A stretch of 64,000 nt of DNA from Littorina saxatilis. Taxonomy: Eukaryota; Mollusca; Gastropoda; Littorinimorpha; Littorinidae. A program made the translations under genes and the position numbers. Below the pieces are notes generated by a model, which made no database searches, had not been told where the DNA came from, and was given only the letters and a program-made list of their open reading frames with translations. Within the stretch, counting starts at the first letter, position 1; the number at the start of each line of letters is the position of its first letter. Below, piece after piece: positions 46,390 to 58,400 of this stretch. The DNA is taken from assembly GCF_037325665.1 (NCBI RefSeq), contig NC_090253.1, positions 37,886,722 through 37,950,721 on the forward strand, read 5' to 3'.

Positions 46390-47401
46390 TACAGTCGAAC
46401 CCACTTAAAACGAACACGCTAGTTACGAATTTTGACTTATAACGTATTAGTTTTAAGTTCCCAACTGAATACCTCTTTCTTCATGCTTAAAAAAAATGCT
46501 TAAAACGAATTCTTTATAACAAATTTATGCTTATAACGAGCACTTTTTGGATTCCCAAGCATGCATAATGTCTGTAATTTACTCACGCTTATGACGAAAT
46601 CTTTAAACTCGTCCCGAGATCGACATATCATGGGAATTTGAGAAGTTTGAATACATGTGTCAAAGTCTTCCCTTGCGTCGACTGCTTGAACCATTGCTCA
46701 ACCGATCACTGAATAAAGTTAAACTGATTACACTGTACTCACAAAACAATTTCAAATTTAGAATCAAAGTGATTGATAGCTCAGACACTGAACATGAATG
46801 ACTGACTGACGTTTATTTCCTTCGCGAATACCAAAAACGAAACATCAATGTTTAGAACGGAAGCCATTGCCAAAAAATATAGATGCCAGAGTGGTTTCCC
46901 TTGGACAAGGGAAACCACACTCTCAACGTTTGCGTTCGCCGGTTCGCGATAGTTTATCAGTCAGTCAGTGCTTTCGATTTGGATTTGAACATCATGTTGC
47001 AACAAACAAACAAAAACTAAATTGGCCAAGGTTTGCTACCCGTCGCCAAGGTAAGTGATTCCGGACAAATGATAGGAACAACGCGAATGTGGACAGTGTC
47101 AGTGTGTGTGACCAAAAACGTAACAACTGGATGAAACATCTGTGTGCTCACTCTCACTCAAACTCAACAATCATCACTCAACATGAGACACACATGAACA
47201 TGTAACTGAATATGTCACTTTATTGTCTAAACGTGAAGCAGCATGAAAGTTGCGAAAGAAACAAATTGAAACACCATAAAATGTACAAGACTTAAAAAAC
47301 AAAACAAAAAAAAAATCAATCAATTTTCTTAATACGAATTTTGGTTAAGACGAACTTTTTTTCCGATCCCCAGTGATTCGTCTTAAGCGAGTTCGACTGT
47401 A
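46390..47401. mobile_element. pogo/Tigger-like TIR element
   Basis: The left end TACAGTCGAACCCACTTAAA and the right end (inverted: TACAGTCGAACTCGCTTAAG) are flanked by TA. Subterminal ACGAA/TTCGT words recur in both halves (CTTAAAACGAA, GGTTAAGACGAA). About 1 kb with no transposase frame. A perfect hairpin AGAGTGGTTTCCCTTG/CAAGGGAAACCAC(A)CTCT lies at 46888-46923, and a donor-like CAAGGTAAGT at 47047-47056. Confidence 0.7.
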
Positions 47402-47665
47402 CTAGCGACAATAACACTTGACTAACAGTGACAACTTGATACATCGACTGCCTTTTGCTTGAACCATCCTCTCCCTCCCTACATATTCTAAACTGAGTGA
47501 ACTGCAGGAACGATATTATCATATATTATGCAGTACACAAAATGTTAAGATTCTATAATTGTGTCTAGAACCTTTGCCAAGGCATTGATTGATGTTATTG
47601 TTAATAAACTTATTTGTTTGTTACTGTTAGTGTTACTTCATGAGCTGTACATGTTGTAATTGTAT

Positions 47666-48919
47666 ACAGGGGCTCACGTCCATGAGAGGTGGCATAGGAC
47701 AAATGTCCTGGACAATGCAAAAGTTATAGGACGTATACATGTCCTGAACATAAATAAATCAATAGGATTTTTTCTCGCAACAAAACGTAAATTTGACATG
47801 CCGATTTGCTGACATTTCGTGCAAAACATCAGTTGCTTCTTTGGGTCGTGCGACACCCACGGGAATGAAGTCGGCCAGCTTGAAACGAAGCGACGCGCGG
47901 GGGTGGGCGAGAGGGTACCGTCTTTCTTCGGCGCCGAAGTTTCATTTTCTAGAGCGATGGTTTCATGCATCTGGCTCTGGCTGCTCAGAGGCCGGAGGGA
48001 GCTCAGTTCCAGTGGTACAAGCCGCTGATGAGGGCAGAGATTTGAAGCACAAACGCTTCTGGCCTTTTTCTGGTACCAATTTTTGTTTCGGCGGCAGCGG
48101 CTTTTTCGGAAAAAACGTGAAGGTAGGCAACTGTCAACCGGCTTGGAGCATTCAGAGTTGGGACCCTTGGAAGCTCTTCTCTATAATAAGCACATAAAGT
48201 CTCCCCAAGTTTCGTCTGCTTGGAGAGACACATCGTTTTGCAAAACATCAATAAAATAGCAAATCAAACTAATGTAAATTGGAAAGTACTGCCAATGTCC
48301 GAATCAAATGAAAGCATTCCCGCAGTGGGGCACTGCGGTTATGAAATTAAAGGCCCCTCCTGTTTTTGGAACCGCAGGAGCTTTCTAGTTTGCTGTTAGG
48401 TAGATTTTGGTTCCTCTTTCTTGTCATGCTCTCTTTTTCTTCATGAATTCTTTTCTTTTTTCTGCCTTCTTGCTCATTCACCTGTATTTTTTCCAAAAAT
48501 CTCTTCTCTTGCCGCTTGTCTCGCGATTCATGTATAGTTTAATCTGTTAGTGTTCTGATGTAAGTCCAGCAGTAGATAGGTTAAGCCTATTTTAACATAC
48601 TGGAAACTGGTAATCTTCCAGTAGGTATTAATTTAGTTTTACTAAAGCCTGCTGGGACACAAGTAATGGGTTAGTGCATTTGTAAACAGGAATCGCTTGA
48701 CAAGTGGCCCCCTTCATCCCCCCCTTCCTCGTCCTGATATGGCTCTGCGTAGTCGGCTGGACGTTAAGCAACAAATAAACAAACAATCAAATGAAAGCAT
48801 AATCGGACAATGACCACTTTGTGACAAAAACAATAGGACATATGTCCTTTTGCATGAAAAATGTATAGGACATTTGGAAAAAAATATCTGTCGATGTCCG
48901 ACGTGGATGTGAGCCCCTG
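47666..48919 (-). mobile_element. hAT transposon remnant with BED-type exon
   Basis: TIRs CAGGGGCTCACGTCCA and TGGATGTGAGCCCCTG, each flanked by TGTATA (47660-47665, 48920-48925). The CAGGG start is typical of hAT. On the minus strand 47770-47898 encodes RRFVSSWPTSFPWVSHDPKK and QLMFCTKCQQIGMSNLRFV, the W-xxx-FPW-x(n)-MFC-x2-C finger found at the N-terminus of ZNF862-like hAT transposases. The catalytic part is missing and a SINE sits inside, so it cannot move itself. Confidence 0.7.
48555..48785 (+). mobile_element. SINE nested in the hAT remnant
   Basis: A shorter relative of the SINE at 49703-50074: it shares the order CTGGAAACTGGTAATCTTCC (there ACTGGAAACTTGCATTCTCC), GGTTAGTGCATTTGTAAACA, TTGACAAGTGGC and the tail CTGATATGGCTCTGC...GACGTTAAGCAACAAATAAA. 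Confidence 0.6.
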
Positions 48920-49297
48920 TGTATAGTTAATCAGGGGTGTTTCTTACCTGTTTTAGGCACTATTCAGCCAGGTCTCACTTTTTTATTATGCCAAACAAAA
49001 ATATATTTTGCTTAAGGGTAACGTGACCAAAAAAGATAGGTCAGCTTTTTTTTTATATATATTTTTAAAATTTAGTCGATTTTAAAGGAGGTTACTTCCC
49101 TTAGTCTCGGTATGGTTCGCAAAATATGCCATAAGTTTGTTTTTTTTAGCAATGAAAAAAGTGTTGGGGTCGGCGGGAAAAAATAGGGTCTGTCGGGTTA
49201 CCCTAAACCAACATATATTTTTGTTTGGCCATGCTCAAAATTAATGATCTAATTTCTGTTGCTGTATTAGTCTATGAGGTTTTTTTATTTGTTCCAG

Positions 49298-49488
49298 TTG
49301 GAAGTTAATGAAACCACTTAATGGTGATCATATTCTCAGGAGCTGAAGTCTTCATCTGGAAATCCAATGCTTGCTCACTGTCAAGCAAAACGACTCTCAG
49401 CTTTCATGCTGATGTGAATCTGATTGAGAGCTGTGATCTTGGATTTATTTGCACCACATTTTTGAGGCAACATTGATTTTCCTGAATC
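49298..49488 (+). other. BRIP1: BRIP1 5' UTR part of coding exon 1
   Basis: A pyrimidine-rich acceptor TTTTTTTATTTGTTCCAG ends at 49297, so exon 1 of the coding series probably begins at 49298 and follows a non-coding exon upstream. An in-frame TGA at 49483-49485, just before the ATG, fixes the translation start. Confidence 0.5.
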
Positions 49489-52400
49489 ATGGCAAGTCAT
49501 CAGGAATACAAGATTGCAGGACACTCTGTCCTCTTTCCCTGTAAACCCTACCCTTCACAATTCAGCATGATGGATAAGGTGAGACTAACATTTTAAAGGG
49601 AAAAAAGACTTTAAAATGAAACACTAACTGAACTAAGATTTAGGCTTTCTGATACAAAGTTTTGACAAAGAACATTTACAGAGTAGTGTACACTACTCAA
49701 GACCCCCCGCGGGTTAGGGGGAAGAATTTACCTGATGCTCCCCAGCATGTCGTAAGAGGCGACTAACGGATTCTGTTTCTCCTTTTACCCTTGTTAAGTG
49801 TTTCTTGTATAGAATATAGTCAATGTTTGTAAAGATTTTAGTCAAGCAGTATGTAAGAAATGTTAAGTCCTTTGTACTGGAAACTTGCATTCTCCCAGTA
49901 AGGTAATATATTGTACTACGTTGCAAGCCCCTGGAGCAATTTTTTGATTAGTGCTTTTGTGAACAAGAAACAATTAACAAGTGGCTCTATCCCATCTCCC
50001 CCCCTTTCCCCGTCGCGATATGACCTTCGTGGTTGAAAACGACGTTGAACACCAAATAAAGAAAAAAATAACACTACTCAAGCTGAGGTTTACAGTGCCT
50101 TAAGTTTTAATGTTTCAAAACTGTATTGGTGTACATAATGTCTGATGTTTTTTGATGAACAATTTAGTATTGTTTGAGAATACTCAATCATATATATTTA
50201 TATGATATGACAGCTGTTTCAATGTATGCAGCTGCCATCTGTCTACAAGTACTCAATCATTTTGATGTTCAAGCTTCTACTTCTAGTGTGTTTGGAGTGA
50301 AATCAATGTGGAAAGAAGAAAAGTAATGCAACAAAATAATCTAAAGCATTGATATAGTACCACTATCACTCAGTAGCAATAAATGTATTGTGATGTTGAC
50401 AGATCATCAAGGGCATTCAGAGGAATCAGAACTGTTTGCTGGAGAGTCCGACCGGAAGTGGCAAGTCTCTGGCTCTCCTCTGCTCTGCACTGGCCTGGCA
50501 GACTGCTGAGAAAAGTTGGTTCATTTTGAATACTTGGCTAGGATTCTGCCAGTTTGGGTGTGCATGTGCAGGAATGTGGACTGGGTGGCCGAGTGGTAAC
50601 GCACTTGCGCTCGGAAGCGAGAGGTTGCGAGTTCGACCCTGGGTCAGGGCGTTAGCAATTTTCTCCCCCCTTTCCAAACCTAGGTGGTGGGTTCAAGTGC
50701 TAGTCTTTCGGATGAGACGAAAAACCGAGGTCCCTTCGTTGTACACTACATTGGGGTGTGCACGTTAAAGATCCCACGATTGACAAAAGGGTCTTTCCTG
50801 GCAAAATTGTACAGGCATAGATAAAAGTGTCCACCAAAATACCTGTGTGACTTGGAATAATAGGCCGTGAAAAGTAGGATATGCGCCGAAATGGCTGCGA
50901 TCTGCTGGCCGATGTGAATGCGTGATGTATTGTATAAAAAAATTCCATCTCACACGGCATAAATAAATCCCTGCGCCTTGAATAATTATGTGCGCGATAT
51001 AAATTGCATAAAATAAAAATAAAAAAATAAAATAATAAATCCTGCGCTTAGAACTGTACCCACGGAATACGCGCGATATAAGCCTCATATTGATTGATTG
51101 ATTGATTGATTGAATGTTGTCTGCTAGTGTGCAGACAGTTTCGACACCAAAGTGTAAGGGGGTTTGTGTGGTTGGATGGGCCCTGGTCTGTAGCAGACAC
51201 ATTTTTGCTGGGGGATAGACACATGGCTCTTAGTGGGTAGAGTATGCACCAATCAGGAGTGTGCAGGTAGTTTGGGTCATACTGCGCATGTTCCATAACC
51301 GTTGTTGACATTACCAACGGAATTGGATCAAGGAAGTTTCTGTTCTCAATTCCTTGTGTTTGTCTTTTGATGTATTTCTTTCTCCTGTCTGTCCATTCAT
51401 CCACACAAATGTGGAAACTGCTTTTTAAACACACCCATACATCCCCATTCTGTCATAGTATTACGGCTGTTCAGATTTTTTAAATTTGATTGTAAAACAA
51501 ACAATGTGGCAGTTGAGTTATTTTACTTTTAGTGACAAAATACTCTTTTTCTCTTTTTCACAGAAAAGATGGAGGAGGAAAAGCAGAGTGTCTGTGGTAT
51601 GTATTTTGTGATCCAAATGTTGTGTTATCTCAAGTTTAAGGGAGTATGTTGCTTATAGTTGGGCAACTCCCAAAAGGTGCCCAAGAGGACACTGAATTTT
51701 CATTTTGGGTTTCTCAATATGTTTTTTGTATTTTTATTATGTTAAATGATTGAACTGTTCACATTTTTCATTTAAAAGACTGCACTTTGTCGACATAATA
51801 AGAAATTAGTGTTAGATGTGTTGCTTGTAAAACTGTTTCTCGTGACGCACATTTTCAGTGGTAGAATTTAGGTCATTTAAATAAAAAACCAAGATTAAAA
51901 AACATTTTTTATATAAACATTTGATGGACTTTGCATTCATAGCCAAATAAAGTGCTCACAGATCATGTTCCTTGGAAATTCTCATCATGTATGTGTCACG
52001 TCACAAGAAACAGTTTTTCACTTATGCACCAATGCATTCCACAAAAAATAACGACTTCTTCCTGATCAAACTTGTTAATATCCCACTTTGTTCGAATTAA
52101 CATATTTGTCTGCAAAAGATACAAAGACTTCAGTGAACTTTGATCTCAAAATTGTGAAAAACCAAATCCTTTATCCACAAACATAGGGAGTCGAAGCAGC
52201 ACCAAATTAAGCATTGTGAAGAACCTTAATAAGAAGAAAAAAATTCTAATCATAAACCCCTTTGTTGGAGAAAAAAAGCATATGTAAATGTTTCTTGTGA
52301 CAATAGAGTCACGTGTTGTGACTTGTAACGAGAAACATCTGAAATTATCCAGAGCCATTATTACACGCAGTTGTGTGCTTTGGTTTGTTTAACTTCTTGA

Positions 52401-55400
52401 TCAGAACCATTTTAGATCAAAAGAAGCAGTAAATTAGATATAGTAATGGATTTAGAAGGATGTGCTGTTTCTTGTGACATGTATTTTGGTGTGACGCGAT
52501 CACTACATTGAACTTGACGCCTGGCTGTCATTTCGCTCGTGTTCCCGGATGTCGTTTTTTTCGGCACAGACTACTATGCGGTTGATGTAAATGTCGTTCT
52601 CGCCATTAGAAAACGAAAGTAATGTATAGTAACAGCAGTGCTGTTTCTTGTGACATTTGTGACGTGAATTTTGCGACACACAAAAAATAGTTTTAATCAT
52701 GAAATCATTGTGTCTATTGACTGCCATACTACCCCCTGTTACGAGGAGTAGTTCTGAAGCAACATTCTGGGTTGCCTGATTTTCATTACTTTGGGCAAAG
52801 AAGAAAAGGGACATTTTCTGAGTGTGACATGAACAGTCACAAGAAACTACATTTTCAAGTGTTAATTTCATAAATTTAACATATATGTTTTAAACAAAAG
52901 AGTGTTCCATGACGTAGAAGCAACTTCATTCAACTCGTTACATTACTTCAAATAATAAGAAAACAATTATTTTATTATCAAATGTAAACTTTTCTGATCA
53001 CAAAAAAAAAAGTGGGAAAAAAACAGCAAAAATTGGGGGTACATTTATGTTTTAAATTCAATAAAAAATAGTAATACATTAGTATTTGCTACAAACCTTT
53101 GATATCATTACATTCAAACATTTCAGATTACAATGAAAGCAGCTTTATTGGTATTTTCTCACGAATAAACTATGTGTGGATATTTTAAAAATGTCATCTG
53201 ACAAGGGAGCACCTTTTAGGAGTTGCCCAGTTATACTAAGTACAAAAATATCTATGTTTTTGAATTGTTCCATTATGTTACATACTAACAATCATTTGGC
53301 AAAACAGTTTTAAATGAGGTTATGGTTGGCAAAATGCTTCCTTCAAAACCAAGAGCTCTTGGTCTTTCTGGGTTTTTTCTTTTTTTTTTAATTCATCATT
53401 TTTCATGAAGGGTTGTTTGTGTTGCAAACTTACACATTTGCTGGTAGCTGAACCTGTACTGACATCTAGCTGGGTTTCTCTCTTTAAAGTTACACATCTT
53501 CTCCTGTAATACTTCCGAATTCCGAAAATAAATCGGTCAAGTTTGTATGGGTTGTAAAAGAGCGCATACCCTTGCTTTAACTGGGACAAACATGGGAAGG
53601 GCCAATCACTAGCGAAGGGTGTGTCTGACACACGTGGACAGGAACATGTGTGGATTTATTTTTCCATGAAAAACTTAAAAGCCAGCGTATTCACTCTTGC
53701 ATAAGCCATACAAACCTGACGGAGTTATTTCCGAACATCGTCTGTTGATCATGAGCACCACTGTGGAACCCTGGAGGCTTTGGAATGGGACAAGAGCATC
53801 CTTTCACTGAGACACATACCCAAAACCGACAGTCTGGCTGCTTTCAGTGCAGAATAGAAAATTTTGAGTTGAATTAATTTTGTAAGTAACATCTATGTTA
53901 AATCTGCTAAATAAATTCAGCACAAATAGGCCCGGTTTGCAAGGAAATTTAAGACAATGCTACTACACTTAAACATCATTTGCTACACTGAAAATTCAAA
54001 AAAAATCTTAATTGTTACACTTAAGCCTTCACACAGGTGGGCAAGTCTGTGAGTGTGTGTTCATGAAGGACGGTACCCTGAAGTTGTTATCATGAGAATA
54101 GATCATGGTCAGCAGCTCCTGCTTTATTCTATACAGAGGGCAATTCAGAAGTGTGTCAGTGCAGCTGCCACAGCCACAAGCCTGATGCTACCCCCCAGCA
54201 CCCACCAACACCAGCATCTGCTACTGTCACTACAGCAACAGCCGCCACTTCTTCGGCTAGCACAAGTACAGCAACGGCCGCTTCCGTTTGTGAAGCTGAG
54301 AAAGCTCAGTGTGATGCTCTTAAGAAGTCAGTTGATGACGATGCTAGCATGGGTGAGGATCTGACAATGTTTCTGTGTTCGTGCGTTCTTTGGGTTTTGA
54401 GCATTAGTGAATGAAGTCAATTCCTATTCCAGGTGTGAGTTGGTTTTTATTTTCTTCTTCAAACATAGGTTTGGGTTGAAAATACTTTTTTTTTCACAGT
54501 CTGAAAGTGGCTGATTGAGACAAATTTATGGAAAAGCCCTTTATTTTCTCTGCTCGCTCCCCACCCAGACCGTGCACACATAACTTTTTATTGTTTTTAT
54601 TTCTGCCCCAGGGCTATCCCTGTTAATAGAAAGCGGCATTCAAAGGATGAAACTAGTGTGTGCGTGAAAGTGATTCTTCTCTCCGTTTGTTTCCTATGTA
54701 TTGGAATGGTTTTTTTCTTTCTTTTCTTCCTTTTGTCTTCCATGCAGCTGACATTGCCTTGAACTGTATCAGCACCTCTGTTGGTTGCCAGACCTTTTCA
54801 GCTTGTTGAGAAGTCTAATTAGTCTGTGCTTGTCTTTTTCAGTTATTGACGATGATTCTGACGAGGAGTTCAAACCGCTGAAGAAATTTAAAGAACCAGG
54901 AAAGACGAACGTAAGTTGCTCATATTATTAGTTCTATTGTCATTGTATCATGAACAAATTCAAAGCAAGATTGTTTAAAAGCGAAGCACTGGATCACTAT
55001 TCTTAGAGATCTGTTATTCGGAGATAGCACAGTGAGGAGAGAGAAGAGATGCCACAGGTAATCACTGTAATCCATTGATGATTTTTAAGCTTGACATTGT
55101 TTTCAGTTCAGTACTTCTTGAGCACATTTTGTTGTAATATTTTATTTAATTTTGAACTTGTTTTAGAAGGAAATGTTCACTGCTATGCTGTATGTTTTGT
55201 CATTGCTGTCTTATATACTGTATTTATCTGCAGTGGTTGTGTAGATGCTTGGCATTCTTAGCTATTGTAGTTGCTGCATACAGCTTGTCGATGGGTTAAA
55301 ACCAGAACCATTTACCTCAAAATAACAGGTTTTGCAATTTTATAGTTATTAGACTTTTGGTAATATGATTCTCACTTTCTCAGTTCTGTGAAGGATTCTT

Positions 55401-58400
55401 GAAAATAATGTCTTCTGCTTTCCAGATGGCGACAAGAAAGAAGAAAGTCAGACTGTCCATAGAGTATGAGGACTCCCCTCCGACTTCTCCCTCCCTCTCC
55501 CCGAGTACCTCTACCTCATCTGCTCATGGGGTGATGGCACAACGGTCTGACTCTGATTCCAAGCAGTCTGCTCCATCTCCTCCCAACGTTTCGCCCTGCT
55601 CACACTGTGCCTGTGAGAAGGGGGCCCAGAAAGAAGCTCCTAGAAAGTGAGGGTTATATTAGTGTGTTGTGTGCATGGCCAGTTCTTGTCTTGTAAGTGG
55701 GAATATATTGAGATATTTATAACAGATGTTTGTTTGTCCCAATTTCATGGTGCAAAACAGGCCTGACTACTGTAATTGGTGTGGTCACAAAATAAGAAGA
55801 TGTGCTTTCAGAGCTGCCAACTGCTAAGCTAATGCAGATGTAGGAATAGAGTGTAGAAAATGCTACCATTTGCTACGCTGAAAATTCAAAAAAATTCTAA
55901 ATTGCTACACTTGAGGCTTCACAAGGGTGGACAGGTCTGTGCTTTTGAGAAGCGGCCATTTAGTGCTTGGACTTTCTGATTTGTAGAACTGAACTTGAAA
56001 CATTGGAAGATGTAGATGTGATGGGGGTGGTGGTAGTGGTACAGTGGATTTGAAACATCGCTTTGTGGTTAAGTAGGCTAACACTTGGTAACAGTAACAA
56101 ATTAGTATAAACTGAATTTTTCTCACCCCATAGGATTTTTATTCATAACTGAAAGTGGGCAGATTATGTCAAAAAAATCTCTTTATTTCACTTGATAGTT
56201 TCTGATCTGTTTTCCATCAGAGTGCCCAAGATCTTCTTTGGAACGAGGACACACAAGCAGGTGGCACAGATCGTGAGAGAGCTAAAGAAGACAGCTTACC
56301 ATGACGTACCGTGAGTATTTCTGGCAGTAGTTCTTTTGGAGTAAGATTGATCAGCTTTTTCAGATTCTCTGTTGATAACCTCTGTAAATTGACCTTCATT
56401 TGAAGACTCCTTGTTGAGACCTGATTTTCTTAGGTTCTTGGAGGCCTTACAAGAGATTTTCCACTGTAATCATGAAAAAGTCATATATATCAAAGGATTG
56501 ACTACTCTTGTTTGAAATATTTTCCTGTATTTTTCTTCAAAATAAACTTGTGTTCAGAGACTTTTGTTTGTTGTTATTGCTGCTGCTGTTGTTGACACAC
56601 ACAGGTCCTTTCTTCTGTTTTCAGAATGACCATTCTGGCAAGTCGCGAGCACACGTGCATACACCCACAGGTTTCTAACATGGGAAACAAGAACGAGGGC
56701 TGTGAAAACCTAATGAAGGTACGGTGTTTGAAAGGATAAGTCTTAACTCCTTCGTTATGCAATAGGAATGCTGCATTATGTAAAATACTGAAATTGTTAC
56801 AGCAGTCTGCCAGGTACTATGTCTCAAGCTACTTTGTTACCTGGAGAAAAAAATGTTGACCCATTCCTTTTCGTCTTGTGGTGGTGTTGAAACTGGTGTA
56901 AATAATTAGAAAAAAAATGCCATCGCGATAAATGATAACAACTAAGATAATCTGAACCCACCAAGAAACTTTCTCAGTCATTCTTTGCCTTTGGGACAAA
57001 GCAGAGCACAGTAAATTGACCACATAATCAGTCCTGGGAAAATAAGACGGTGTAATAATCAGCGTTTTTACTTTGTCAGGACGTAGGGTGTCCGCCATCA
57101 AAGCCTTGGGACTTCACAGGGACAAAAAGACGGTGCAATAATCAGTGTGTTTGTTTTGTCAGGACGCAGGGTGTCGTTTCATGGAGCGCGTGATGAAGTA
57201 CCATGGGACTTCACGGGGAAAATAAGGATGTGGCAATAATCAGCGTGTTTGTTCTGTCAGGACGCAGGATGTCGCTTCAAGGAACGTGTGAGGAAGTACC
57301 AGTCGCAGAACGCCATCAAAGCCATGGAACTTCACAGGGAAATATAAGACGGTGCAATAATCAGCGTGTTTATTTTGTCAGGACGCAGGGTGTCGTTTCA
57401 AGGAACGCGTGATGAAGTACCAGTCGCAGAACGCCATCAAAGCCATGGGACTTCACAGTGCCTGGGATCTTGAGGATCTCGTACAGCTGATGAAAAAGAA
57501 AAAGGTCAGTCTCATGTTTGAGCTCATGATCATGTTTGTGTACTATTTAGTGTGGGGTTTTGTCTGCTTCATGTGCAGTTTTCCTTCTGTGTCTTTCTAT
57601 TTACTTCCCTTCTTTTGCTTTTTTTTTTTTTTTTTTTTTTTTTTCCCCTCCCTTTGATCATTTTTTTGTCTGGTTCCTGTGCTTTTCTGCTTCTTCTACT
57701 GCCAGTATGGATGATGATATTTTAGATGCGTACATACGTCAACCTTTTCCTATTTGAACAAGCTTTGAAAGGAGGAGTAGTTTTGCGTGCAGAAGTTCTT
57801 TGAGAAAAAACAAACTTGATATGGCAACTCACTTTCCCCAGGGAGAAGGCAGCCAAAATTTCGATAAGGGTAACCTCACATTACTATAAAATGATACTTT
57901 ACTTTACCTTGCCTTGCCTTGCCTTGCCTTGCCTGACCTTACCTTACCTTACCTTACCTTACCTTACCTTACCTTACCTTACCTTACCTTACCAAATCCG
58001 CCAGGGGCGAGTAAATAATCCTCCGGAACTGCCTGGTAACTCGCCGGGCTGGTCCAATGCAACACTTTTGGTTGTAATATCGAGTTTCAAAGCCATATAA
58101 ACACTGTAGATGTAGCAACTGTGGTATGTACCTGGCCAGCAACATTTCTGGCGGGCTAGTGACTTTCTTGAAGTTACTCGCCTGGCTGGCGAGTTAAAAC
58201 TTTGAGATTTGGCCATCCCTGGTTACCTTACCTTACCATACCTTACTTTACACCATCATGTCAAGTTCATGTAGATATGTGTGTGTGTTTTTAGGCGTGT
58301 CCTTACTTCCTGTCACGAGGCCTGAAGGACCAGTCTGACCTCATCATCTGCCCCTACAACTACCTGGTGGACCCGCTCATCAGAGAAAGTGTAAGTCGAA

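Noticed and set aside
52503-52871. 122-residue minus-strand frame inside the TIR element as a transposase
   Set aside because: No DDE or zinc pattern beyond scattered Cys/His, and the frame is not longer than chance in this stretch.
53320-53631. 103-residue minus-strand frame in BRIP1 intron 3
   Set aside because: No family recognised, AT-rich flanks, no promoter or splice support.
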